This document shows, in pieces, positions 1 to 6,321 of a DNA stretch of 10,310 bases. Below the pieces are notes generated by a model. The model did no database searches. It was not told the DNA's origin and was given only the letters and a program-made list of their open reading frames with translations. Location of the stretch: contig JAPOOQ010000098.1 in assembly GCA_026713345.1 (NCBI GenBank), positions 1-10,310 on the forward strand. The letters are read 5' to 3'. The DNA comes from Gemmatimonadota bacterium. GTDB lineage: Bacteria; Gemmatimonadota; Gemmatimonadetes; Longimicrobiales; Gaopeijiaceae. Made by a program: the position numbers and the translations under genes. The number at the start of each line of letters is the position of its first letter. Positions within the stretch are counted from its first letter, which is position 1.

Positions 1-822
1 AAGCGCCATGGCATGGGGTGGGGCCAGCGGATGGCGCGCCCCGCCGGGATCGATGTCCGCCAGCAAGTTGCCGATCCGGCACACCGCGAAGCGGAGTGAC
101 CGGGGCAGCTCCGGATTGCGAATCAGGAATGCGAGCACGGACTCCCGCCGGACCACCATGGAACGGACTCGGCAGTAGAGTTCATACGCGGAGCAGATTC
201 GCAACAGGTCCGCCCACCAGACCGAAGCGCTGGCTCCGCTCAGCGGGCCGGACCGGTCCCAGCTGTCCACGAGGGAAGTCTGGTGCTGCAGTCGCTCGAC
301 GTGCCGACCCAGCTCCATGAACCGCCAGGCGTCGTCGCGGGCCATCATCGCCTGGGAGACGCCGGCGACCAGTCGCAGTCGCCGGATCGCTTCGCGCACG
401 AGCGAAGGAGGGCCAGCGGCCCAGGCGGCCGGGAAATCGGTCTCCTGGATCCAGAGGAACCCCTGATTGAGGCTGGTCCACACCTGAACCGGAAGCCAGG
501 GACGCAGCTGTTTTGCATTGTCCCGGGCCTGCCCCCAGCACGATACGATCGAGATCGGCTGGGTCTCGTCCTCGACCAGAGTCCCGGCAAGTGTGTATGC
601 GTCGGCGATGAGGAACGCCTCGGCCTCGTCCGCATCGGTGGGGACGGATGGCGAAGCGAGTCCCACCACGTCGTACAGAACGCGCCAGCTGTGCGCGAGC
701 TCGCGGGCCGGCGTGTCGACCAGCCGGGTCAGCTGATAGTCGAGCAGGCGCGCGATCTGCTCCGCCCGCTCGAGGTAGCGTCCCATCCAGTAGAAGTCGG
801 CCGCGGCCCGGGCGAGCATCAT
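1..822 (-). CDS. Alpha-E domain protein (DUF403), 3' end cut by window edge
   Basis: The reverse strand reads open from an ATG at 822 to position 1, giving the first 274 residues with no stop. Full-length members are usually a little over 300 residues, so only the C-terminal tail is missing. The N-terminus MMLARAAADFYWMGRYLERA is the family signature, and further typical stretches are CWGQARDNAK, LWIQETDF and FMELGRHVERLQ. The protein should be all-helical and cytoplasmic; no signal peptide or membrane segment is visible. Its start codon overlaps the stop of the upstream ATP-grasp gene (ATGA), so the two are translationally coupled. The family is known to travel with circularly permuted ATP-grasp proteins and often a transglutaminase-like protease (Rv2411c-Rv2410c-Rv2409c in Mycobacterium). 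Its biochemical role is not established; a part in peptide or amide-bond synthesis has been proposed from gene context. A transglutaminase gene may follow beyond position 1, but that cannot be seen here. Confidence 0.93.
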   Translation of the reverse strand, partial: MMLARAAADFYWMGRYLERAEQIARLLDYQLTRLVDTPARELAHSWRVLYDVVGLASPSVPTDADEAEAFLIADAYTLAGTLVEDETQPISIVSCWGQARDNAKQLRPWLPVQVWTSLNQGFLWIQETDFPAAWAAGPPSLVREAIRRLRLVAGVSQAMMARDDAWRFMELGRHVERLQHQTSLVDSWDRSGPLSGASASVWWADLLRICSAYELYCRVRSMVVRRESVLAFLIRNPELPRSLRFAVCRIGNLLADIDPGGARHPLAPPHAMAL

Positions 823-2342
823 ACCGCCGCCTCCTCGTTGCCGCGCAGAATCCACAGGTCCTTGCACCCGCCGCCCTGGCTCGAATTCACCACCAGTTCG
901 CCCTTGCGCAGCGCGACCCGGCAGAGCCCGCCCGGCGCGATCCGGATCTCGTCGCGCCCCCGCAGCACGAATGGACGCAGGTCCACATGCCGCGGTTCGA
1001 GCCGCCCGTCCACGAAGCACCCGGCCCGCGAGAGCGCCAGCACCGGCTGGGAGATGTAGTTGGCGGGGTCGGCCCGCAGCCGCGCGATGAACTCCTCGCG
1101 CTCCGACGCGGACGCCTGGCTTCCGACCAGCATCCCGTAGCCGCCCGACCCCCCCACCTCCTTCACCACCAGGTCCTCGATGTTGTCGATCGTGTAGGCG
1201 AGCCCGTCGCTCTCCCGGCAGAGGTGCGTTTCGACGTTGGCCAGGATCGGCTCTTCATCGAGGAAGTAGCGGATGATCGCCGGCACGAACGCGTAGACCG
1301 CCTTGTCGTCGGCGACTCCGGTCCCCGGTGCGTTGGCGATCACCACATTGCCCGCGCGGTAGGCCTCGAAGAGTCCGGGAACGCCCAGCACAGAGTCCTC
1401 GCGGAAGGTCACCGGATCCAGGAAATCGTCGTCGATGCGGCGGTATACGACATCCACCCGCTTGAGTCCGGCCACGGTTCGCACATAGACGACCGAATCG
1501 TGCACCACCAGGTCCTTGCCCTCGACCAGGACCGCCCCCATCTCCCCGGCCAGGAAGGCGTGCTCGTAGTACGCGGAGTTGTAGCGGCCCGGCGTCAGCA
1601 CGGCCACCCGGGGAGCCCCGCCCCAGGACCCCAGCGAGGCCAGGGTGGCGTAGAGGTCGCCGGGGTAGTGGGCAACCTCGCGCACCCCGTGGGCCCGGTA
1701 GAGGCGCGGGAATGCCTGCTTCATCGCGGCCCTGCACGCCAGCATGTAGGAAACGCCGGAAGGCACCCGCAGATTGTCCTCCAGGACCGCGAACCCGTCG
1801 CGGGTGCGGACGACGTCGGTCCCGCATACGGAGACGTACGCGCCGTGCGGAACCTTGAGCCCCCGCATCTGGACCCGGTACTGCCGACAGCCCAGCACGA
1901 GGTCGGCGGGCACCACGCCGTCGCGGAGCGAGTGGCCCTCATGGTAGATGTCCTCCAGAAACAGGTTCAGCGCGGTGAGGCGCTGCCGGAGACCCCGGTC
2001 GACGTGGTCCCACTCCTCCGCGCTCAGCACGCGCGGGACGCAGTCGATCGGGATGATCTGCTCGGACATCTCGGCGCGCCCGAGCACTGTGAACGTGATC
2101 CCCTCGTGGAGGAAGCGGCGGGCCACCCCGTCCTGCAGCGCAGCCAGGTCGTCCGGCGACGCCCGCGCCAGCATGGCCGCCAGGCGCTGGCAGGCTTCCC
2201 GCGGCGTGCCGTCGTGCTGGAACATCTCGTCATGGATCCCCGGATCCACCTCGTAGTGGGCGAAAGCCCCGGACCCGGCGGTGCAGGTCCGGGGCTGTTC
2301 GCCAAAGCGCTCGTCGAGCGATGTCGCTATCGAGTCGGGCAC
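819..2342 (-). CDS. Circularly permuted ATP-grasp protein (CP_ATPgrasp, DUF404/DUF407 type)
   Basis: A 507-residue cytoplasmic protein, the normal size for the family. Conserved blocks in order are LEDNLRVPSGVSYML, LTPGRYNSAYYEHAFLA, VVYRRIDDDFLDP, PGTGVADDKAVYAFVP, KEVGGSGGYGML (the glycine-rich nucleotide loop), YISQPVLALSRAG, HVDLRPFVLRG and VVNSSQGGGCKDLWIL near the C-terminus. Several acidic, Lys and Arg residues expected of ATP and metal binding are present, so an active ATP-dependent carboxylate-amine ligase is likely, but the substrate is unknown. The start is GTG at 2342, preceded by GGAG with short spacing and AAAGGGG further up. The stop overlaps the alpha-E start (ATGA), and amt ends 40 bases upstream on the same strand. 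The same pair is known in actinobacteria and proteobacteria (Rv2411c-like). The family assignment is firm; a role in a peptide- or glutamyl-ligation pathway is inference from the fold. Confidence 0.95.
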   Translation of the reverse strand: MPDSIATSLDERFGEQPRTCTAGSGAFAHYEVDPGIHDEMFQHDGTPREACQRLAAMLARASPDDLAALQDGVARRFLHEGITFTVLGRAEMSEQIIPIDCVPRVLSAEEWDHVDRGLRQRLTALNLFLEDIYHEGHSLRDGVVPADLVLGCRQYRVQMRGLKVPHGAYVSVCGTDVVRTRDGFAVLEDNLRVPSGVSYMLACRAAMKQAFPRLYRAHGVREVAHYPGDLYATLASLGSWGGAPRVAVLTPGRYNSAYYEHAFLAGEMGAVLVEGKDLVVHDSVVYVRTVAGLKRVDVVYRRIDDDFLDPVTFREDSVLGVPGLFEAYRAGNVVIANAPGTGVADDKAVYAFVPAIIRYFLDEEPILANVETHLCRESDGLAYTIDNIEDLVVKEVGGSGGYGMLVGSQASASEREEFIARLRADPANYISQPVLALSRAGCFVDGRLEPRHVDLRPFVLRGRDEIRIAPGGLCRVALRKGELVVNSSQGGGCKDLWILRGNEEAAV

Positions 2343-2382
2343 CGGCTCCGGCCCCTTTCGAGGGAGTGTGTCCAGCTCGCTG

Positions 2383-3798
2383 CTATGGGTCGCGGTAGTC
2401 GCTGCCGTCTTCCGGATCGACCATCAGCACGAACTCGGGATAGGCATCGATTCCCAGCTCGGCCGCGTCCTGCCCCATCTCCTCGACCTCTCTGGAGACG
2501 CGCGCGCCCATCGTCTTGTCGAGCACGGTCCAGAGGATCCATGAGGTGGTGAACACGAAGGCGCCGATACTCACGATTCCGATGAACTGCACCCCCAGGT
2601 TGGCCCCGCCGGCGATGCTCACGGCCAGCGTGCCCCAGATCCCGGCGAAGAGGTGGGCCGGCACGGCGCCGACCACGTCGTCCACCTTGAAGCGCTCCAG
2701 CAGCTTCAGCCCGACGGTGCAGATCAGGGCCCCGATCGCACCGATCACGATGGCCATGCGGGCATCGATGATGTCGGGTCCGGCGGTGATGGCCACCAGT
2801 CCGGATATCGCTCCGTTGAGTCCCGCGAAGAGATCCAGCCGACCGAGGATGGGCTTGGACACCAGGATCGCCGTGACGACACCGGCCGCCGCGGCGAGGT
2901 TGGTGTTGACCAGCACGTTGCTCATCAGGACCGCATTGGCCGCCCCGTCCAGCGCCAGCACCGACCCCCCGTTGAACCCGAACCAGCCGAGCCAGAGGAT
3001 GAAGACGCCGAGCGTGACCCCGGGGATGTTGGAGGGCGGGGTGGACTTCACCGTGCCATCCTTGCGGTACTTGCCCCAGCGCGGCCCGACCACGAGCAGT
3101 CCCGCGAGGGCCGCCCAGCCTCCGGTCGAGTGGACGATGGTCGATCCGGCGAAGTCCTGGAAGCCCATCTCGCTGAGCCAGCCCAGTCCCCAGGTCCACG
3201 CGCCCACGACCGGGTAGATCACCCCGGTGAGGACCGCGGTGAAGGCGAAGAAGGCCCAGAGGTTGACCCGCTCGGCCAGCGCACCGGATATGATGGACGC
3301 CGTAGTGGCGACGAAAACCATCTGGAAGAACCAGTCCGAGGTGACGGCGTAACCGTTTTCCAGCACCGCCCCCATCGCGCCCTCGTTCCCGTCAAGGAGC
3401 GCGATCTCATCGGCCGACGGGCCGTAGAACAGGTTGAGCTTCCCGATGAAGCCGCCTTCCACGTCGGTGTACATCAGGCCGTACCCGATGATGTAGAAGA
3501 CGAGTCCGGCGATCGCGTAGAGCCCGATGTTCTTCAGGCAGATCATGGAGGCGTTCTTCGACCGCACCGACCCGGACTCCAGCATGGTGAAGCCGGCGCA
3601 CATCCACATGACCAGCGCCCCCCACACGAGGAAGGAGTAGGTGTTGAGGACGAAGCCGGTTTCCGCGGCGGTGCTCTGGGCGGCCACGCCCGCAGGCCAG
3701 ATCGCGAGGGCGGCGAGCGCGAGGGGAACGCTCAGGGCGAAGCGTCCGAACCGGTTCGGGGGGTGATTGACTCTGTTGCGGGGCCTGTGTGGTATCAT
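2383..3798 (-). CDS. amt: Ammonium transporter, Amt/MEP/Rh family, with signal peptide
   Basis: A 471-residue inner-membrane channel for ammonium/ammonia. After a basic N-terminal stretch of about 20 residues comes a hydrophobic signal segment, with predicted cleavage near VAA|Q (after residue 40). The signature FTMLESGSVRSKNAS follows at about 70-84, then about 11 hydrophobic segments. The pore residues are visible: DFAGSTIVHSTGGW gives Asp215 and the first pore His223, and GAVPAHLFAGIWG gives the second pore His382. SGALAER at about 171-177 is the other family hallmark. The tail GQDAAELGIDAYPEF resembles the cytosolic C-terminal helix that PII proteins act on, with Leu in place of the usual His. 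The start ATG has GGAG five bases upstream. No glnK/PII gene is next to it, unlike many bacterial amt loci. The next gene on the strand is the ATP-grasp gene, 40 bases on, so co-transcription is possible. The divergent neighbour is a porin. Confidence 0.96.
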   Translation of the reverse strand: MIPHRPRNRVNHPPNRFGRFALSVPLALAALAIWPAGVAAQSTAAETGFVLNTYSFLVWGALVMWMCAGFTMLESGSVRSKNASMICLKNIGLYAIAGLVFYIIGYGLMYTDVEGGFIGKLNLFYGPSADEIALLDGNEGAMGAVLENGYAVTSDWFFQMVFVATTASIISGALAERVNLWAFFAFTAVLTGVIYPVVGAWTWGLGWLSEMGFQDFAGSTIVHSTGGWAALAGLLVVGPRWGKYRKDGTVKSTPPSNIPGVTLGVFILWLGWFGFNGGSVLALDGAANAVLMSNVLVNTNLAAAAGVVTAILVSKPILGRLDLFAGLNGAISGLVAITAGPDIIDARMAIVIGAIGALICTVGLKLLERFKVDDVVGAVPAHLFAGIWGTLAVSIAGGANLGVQFIGIVSIGAFVFTTSWILWTVLDKTMGARVSREVEEMGQDAAELGIDAYPEFVLMVDPEDGSDYRDP

Positions 3799-3945
3799 GG
3801 TGACTCCGGTGGGTGGGGTAGGATGGTGTCAGGCGAGTTGTCAGCGAATCATCGGCGGTTCTTCAGCGTCTTGTCGGCGGACCGGATCGTCGCGTCCGCC
3901 GCACTGGCCGGGACCGCCGGAGCCATGGATCACGGACATCAGAAT

Positions 3946-3970
3946 GTGGCCTTGCGGGGGGCCACGCAAG
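3946..3970. promoter_or_regulatory. Interleaved inverted repeats in amt-porin intergenic region (candidate operator or RNA fold)
   Basis: CTTGCG (3951-3956) and CGCAAG (3965-3970) form a 6-bp dyad around an 8-base spacer. A second pair, GTGGCC (3946-3951) and GGCCAC (3960-3965), is interleaved with the first. The two stems cannot both form in full at once, but trimmed by one base each they have the order of an H-type pseudoknot. It lies about 150 bases from the amt start and 170 from the porin start. It could be a protein-binding site, an alternative RNA fold, or chance in GC-rich DNA. Confidence 0.3.
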
Positions 3971-4006
3971 ATGTAGGCAACGCGGGGGCCGAAGTGGGCA
4001 GGGGAC

Positions 4007-4035
4007 TTGACGCGAAGGGTATCGAATCCTTCACT
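4007..4035 (+). promoter_or_regulatory. Weak candidate sigma-70-type promoter for the porin gene
   Basis: TTGACG at 4007-4012 matches five of six bases of the -35 consensus. At a 17-base spacer the -10 position reads TTCACT (4030-4035), only three of six. It sits about 105 bases upstream of the porin ATG, in the right orientation. The -10 is poor and the consensus of this organism's housekeeping sigma factor is unknown, so this is only a pointer. Confidence 0.25.
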
Positions 4036-4128
4036 TTGGCGCTGTCACCGCGGGTGCCAATGTTGGCCATGGTGAATTGATGCGTCACGAACGCCCCCGG
4101 GGCCGGGGACAGACCGACCCCACTACAA

Positions 4129-4140
4129 CGGAGATCTCCG
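4129..4140 (+). promoter_or_regulatory. Porin ribosome-binding site embedded in a 12-bp perfect palindrome
   Basis: CGGAGATCTCCG is a perfect 12-bp palindrome ending one base before the porin ATG (4142). Its left arm contains the GGAG Shine-Dalgarno at 4130-4133, eight bases from the start codon. In RNA the arms can only pair fully between two molecules or as a short stem with a tight loop. As DNA it could be a symmetric operator. The ribosome-binding function is well supported by position; the regulatory reading is speculative. Confidence 0.5.
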
Positions 4141-4141
4141 G

Positions 4142-5197
4142 ATGAGAGAGCGATCGATTGCCACACTTGCCCTGATTCTTGCGGCCCTTTCGGCGAGCGC
4201 AACGCCCGTCGCGGCCCAGGAGATCCGCGCCCGTACCGGCTCCAGCGTCGTACTGGGCGGACGGGTGCAGGTCCAGTACGAAGCGCCCAGCGTGGAGGGG
4301 CAGGCGGGAACGTTCTTCGTCAGGAGAGCCTGGGTGACCATGGACGGCACCGTGAGCGACCGCGTGGGCGGGCGCGTCCAGTTCGACGCTCAGGGCTCGG
4401 CCGTTCTGGAAGCCTACCTGGAGCTGAAGCCCTCCGACGCGTTCCAGGTCCAGATCGGCCAGTTCAAGCGCGGCATGTCCTACTTCTGGCTCGTGGCCAA
4501 CTCGGACCTCCCCGTGATCGAGCGAAATGCCCGCGTCACCGGCGTCGATCACTGCCCCGGTGTGGGCGGCGTGTGCACGTTCGGCCAGTTCACCGGCTCG
4601 CTGGGACTCGACAACTACGAACCCGGCGTGCTGATGACGGGGCGCCTCGCGGGGCGGCGCCTGGGCTACCGCGTCACGGTGACGAATGGCGAGGGGCTGG
4701 GCAGGAAGGACGTCAACACCAGCAAGTCGGTCTCCGGAAGGGTTTCGGCGTACCTGGCGGGGAACACCCGTGTGTCCGGCTACATGGCCCTGGACGAGAC
4801 CCTGAACTCCGAGGGCGAGACGATGAATGTCCCGGCCCTCGGCGCGGAGTTCGAGTTCGGCACCTGGCGGCAGGGTCCGCACCTCATCGCCAACGCGCTG
4901 CGCGGGCGCAACTGGAAGCTGAACGATACCGCGAGCTTCTCCACCTACCAGGTCATGGCGTTCTGGTACCGGGAACTGGCGCCCGAGACCGGACTCGCGG
5001 GAATCGAGCCGCTACTTCGCGTCAGCTGGGCGGACTCCGGCGCCGAAGGTCCGGATAGAGTTACGGGCACGGTGGTCACGCCCGGCTTCATGGTCTATGC
5101 CGCGGGACGGAACGGCATCTCCGTGAATCTCGACATTTACCGGTCGGGCGACCGGAGAGACTGGTCGCTGAAGTTCCAGGCCTTCACCTTCTTCTAG
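4142..5197 (+). CDS. Outer-membrane porin, phosphate-selective porin O/P family
   Basis: A 351-residue protein with a clear signal peptide: basic MRER, a hydrophobic core, and predicted cleavage after VAA (residue 25). The mature part is built of short alternating strands typical of a beta-barrel: GRVQVQYEAPSVEG, FFVRRAWVTMDGTVSDRVGGRVQFD, AYLELKPSDAFQVQIGQFKRGMS, then strand pairs to a C-terminal LKFQAFTFF ending in Phe, the usual outer-membrane insertion signal. The FVRRA...G and IGQFKRG blocks are characteristic of the OprO/OprP-like family (PF07396). Solute specificity cannot be told from sequence; many members are not phosphate channels. Two cysteines at 138 and 145 lie in what is probably an extracellular loop and may form a disulphide. 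The gene stands alone: divergent from amt, convergent with the STAS gene, with a terminator hairpin 30 bases after its stop. Transport of phosphate, pyrophosphate or another anion is inference. Confidence 0.85.
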   Translation: MRERSIATLALILAALSASATPVAAQEIRARTGSSVVLGGRVQVQYEAPSVEGQAGTFFVRRAWVTMDGTVSDRVGGRVQFDAQGSAVLEAYLELKPSDAFQVQIGQFKRGMSYFWLVANSDLPVIERNARVTGVDHCPGVGGVCTFGQFTGSLGLDNYEPGVLMTGRLAGRRLGYRVTVTNGEGLGRKDVNTSKSVSGRVSAYLAGNTRVSGYMALDETLNSEGETMNVPALGAEFEFGTWRQGPHLIANALRGRNWKLNDTASFSTYQVMAFWYRELAPETGLAGIEPLLRVSWADSGAEGPDRVTGTVVTPGFMVYAAGRNGISVNLDIYRSGDRRDWSLKFQAFTFF

Positions 5198-5227
5198 CGC
5201 GACCGAGGGCCGCGAGCCCGTGAACGC

Positions 5228-5255
5228 CCCCGTCTGCGGAAAATCGCAGACGGGG
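5228..5255. terminator. Bidirectional intrinsic-terminator-like hairpin between convergent genes
   Basis: CCCCGTCTGCG (5228-5238) pairs perfectly with CGCAGACGGGG (5245-5255), an 11-bp GC-rich stem around the loop GAAAAT. It lies in the 75-base gap between the porin stop (5197) and the STAS stop (5273), where both converging transcripts must end. Neither side has a good T-tract (only TT follows on the plus strand), so termination may depend on the stem alone, on Rho, or the stem may mainly protect 3' ends. Confidence 0.8.
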
Positions 5256-5272
5256 TTGCGACCACGGGGGGT

Positions 5273-5611
5273 CTAGTTGGAGAAGCTGGCCTGTGCCTGT
5301 TCGAGCGTATCGAAGACCTTGGTAAGGCGGACGAACCCGCTCACCTCGAGGACCTCGCGAATGTGATCGGGCACTCTGCACAGCGCCAAACCGCCGCCGG
5401 CTGCGCTCGTCTTCCTGATCGCGATCAGCAGGACGCGCAGCCCGGCGCTGCTCATGTACTTGAGGCCGCTGCAGTCGACGACGAGTCCACTTACGCCCTT
5501 GTCGATGACTGACCGCAGCTCCTGGTCGAAGTCCTTGGCGTTGGCGGAGTCAACGCGGCCACTAACCGTCGCGACCGCGGTGGTTCCAGAATAGCTGGTT
5601 TCCACGTTCAT
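5273..5611 (-). CDS. STAS-domain anti-sigma factor antagonist (RsbV/SpoIIAA type)
   Basis: A 112-residue protein consisting of one STAS domain, the normal length for RsbV/SpoIIAA proteins. The unphosphorylated form is expected to bind the anti-sigma kinase and release its sigma factor; phosphorylation by that kinase on a conserved serine blocks this. The site is visible in DCSGLKYMSSAGLRVLL: alignment with the DSSG motif of SpoIIAA makes Ser55 the phosphoacceptor. The start ATG at 5611 has GGAGG seven bases upstream and overlaps the upstream kinase stop (ATGA), so I prefer it to a longer in-frame start 54 bases earlier that would lie inside the kinase gene. The kinase precedes the antagonist, the reverse of the rsbV-rsbW order in Bacillus. 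The likely phosphatase is encoded divergently at 6322. No sigma factor gene follows; the next gene is convergent. Confidence 0.92.
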   Translation of the reverse strand: MNVETSYSGTTAVATVSGRVDSANAKDFDQELRSVIDKGVSGLVVDCSGLKYMSSAGLRVLLIAIRKTSAAGGGLALCRVPDHIREVLEVSGFVRLTKVFDTLEQAQASFSN

Positions 5612-6051
5612 GCATTTTCCTCCAGGTGCGCTTCTGTTGGCTGCACGAGGCTGAGGTGGTTCCATCCGTCTCGTCGCTCGTATTCGAGCTCCTTCACGAA
5701 TGCTTTGGTAAGGTGAATGCCGAGGCCGCCGACACTGCGCTCCTCGGCGGAAAGGTCCAGATCGGGGTCCGCCGCGTCGAGCAGCGGGTTGAAGGCGCGA
5801 CCGTTGTCCTTGATCACGGCCGCGACACGCTTGTCGGTTAGATGGAGCATTACCTTGATAACGGGATCGGTCGAGTGAGGTTCGAAGGCGTATGAAACCA
5901 CGTTGGTCAGGAGTTCGTCAAGTGCCAGCTGGAACTTGAAGACGATGCCCATCGGCACACCATGCTCGAGACAGATCGACTCGAACTGTTCGGCGACCCG
6001 TCTGGGTTCGTCGCCATCGACGCTGATGTCCCACTCATAGTTGACCTCCAA
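5608..6051 (-). CDS. Anti-sigma regulatory factor / serine-protein kinase (RsbW/SpoIIAB-like, HATPase_c_2)
   Basis: A 147-residue cytoplasmic protein with a GHKL ATPase fold, expected both to hold a sigma factor inactive and to phosphorylate the STAS partner encoded next. The ATP-binding boxes are visible: N-box ALDELLTNVVSYAF (Glu46, Asn50), G1 box DNGRAFNP (Asp82, Gly84) and G2 box VGGLGIHL (Gly108-Gly111). I chose TTG at 6051 because GGAGGAGG lies six bases before it and the conserved domain begins straight after (EVNYEWDIS). A longer in-frame GTG start at 6183 would add an Arg-rich stretch with no family resemblance. The gene overlaps the STAS gene by ATGA. Its true partner could be an unlinked sigma factor or, as in some partner-switching systems, a different target protein. 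The family assignment is firm; the target is unknown. Confidence 0.92.
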   Translation of the reverse strand: MEVNYEWDISVDGDEPRRVAEQFESICLEHGVPMGIVFKFQLALDELLTNVVSYAFEPHSTDPVIKVMLHLTDKRVAAVIKDNGRAFNPLLDAADPDLDLSAEERSVGGLGIHLTKAFVKELEYERRDGWNHLSLVQPTEAHLEENA

Positions 6052-6065
6052 CCTTGTCCTCCTCC
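6049..6065 (-). promoter_or_regulatory. Strong Shine-Dalgarno fixing a TTG start for the RsbW-like gene
   Basis: On the reverse strand GGAGGAGG (6065-6058) is followed by the six-base spacer ACAAGG and TTG (6051-6049). No ATG or GTG start in this frame combines a good ribosome-binding site with the start of the conserved domain. A rare TTG start behind a near-perfect Shine-Dalgarno is the best reading. Confidence 0.75.
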
Positions 6066-6321
6066 GAGGGAGCTGTCGGCACGTCTCTCTCACCAGCCGT
6101 GCGTCCCGGTGACGCCCTCCTGCGCGCCCCCGCCGGCCGGTCCGGATAACTTGTCGCCCAAAAGCTACTGGCCAAGCGACCACAAGTCCAGAACCCGGGA
6201 GAATGCGGGCCGGTAGGGAATAGGCTACATTGGATCGGCTTTTCGCGCCACGGTACTACGTGCGCGGCGCAATTCAGACCCTGCGGCCTGCCGGTGCCCA
6301 ATCCGGTGGAGTGTGAACAGC
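6052..6321. promoter_or_regulatory. Divergent promoter region between the anti-sigma pair and the phosphatase/sensor operon
   Basis: These 270 bases separate the leftward RsbW-STAS pair from the rightward phosphatase-binding protein-kinase operon and must hold both promoters. On the plus strand TTGGAT (6230-6235) and TACTAC (6254-6259), spacer 18, are a weak sigma-70-like pair. The imperfect dyad CACG-N6-CGTG (6249-6262) overlaps that -10. For the leftward direction nothing better than very weak matches was found. The short upstream extensions of the reading frames here are not credible coding sequence. A shared regulator or feedback from the released sigma factor is possible but not visible. 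Confidence 0.45.

Larger units (their letters stand above)
3799..4141. other. Divergent intergenic region between amt and the porin gene
   Basis: These 343 bases hold no credible gene; the short open frames across them have no family resemblance and no good ribosome-binding site. The region must carry promoters for both amt (leftward) and the porin (rightward). A weak leftward candidate is CCGACA (3877-3872, reverse strand) with GATGAT (3853-3848), spacer 18. A weak rightward candidate starts with TTGACG at 4007. I found no sigma-54 site (TGGC-N8-TTGC) in front of amt. Inverted repeats at 3946-3970, 4014-4032 (GAAGG/CCTTC) and 4129-4140 are the visible structure. Confidence 0.6.

Noticed and set aside
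648..2552. 634-codon open frame on the plus strand opposite the ATP-grasp gene
   Set aside because: It is antisense to a gene with clear conserved motifs. Its translation is Arg/His/Pro/Gly-rich with no family features, as expected of a third-position-GC shadow frame.
2653..4080. 475-codon open frame on the plus strand opposite amt and into the intergenic region
   Set aside because: It is a shadow of the amt reading frame, with a His/Asp/Glu/Gly-rich composition. It lacks a membrane or domain signature and a ribosome-binding site.
3799..4141. Sigma-54/NtrC-type promoter for amt
   Set aside because: I looked for TGGC-N8-TTGC on both strands because amt genes are often NtrC-controlled. Only partial matches such as TGGCCTTGCGG are present, with the wrong spacing.
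3767..4202. Short open frames in the amt-porin intergenic region
   Set aside because: They overlap gene starts, have biased random-looking composition and no ribosome-binding site, so I treat the region as noncoding.
5608..6183. Longer 191-residue form of the RsbW-like protein
   Set aside because: The extra N-terminal 44 residues are Arg-rich and unlike the family, and the strong Shine-Dalgarno at 6058-6065 points to TTG 6051.
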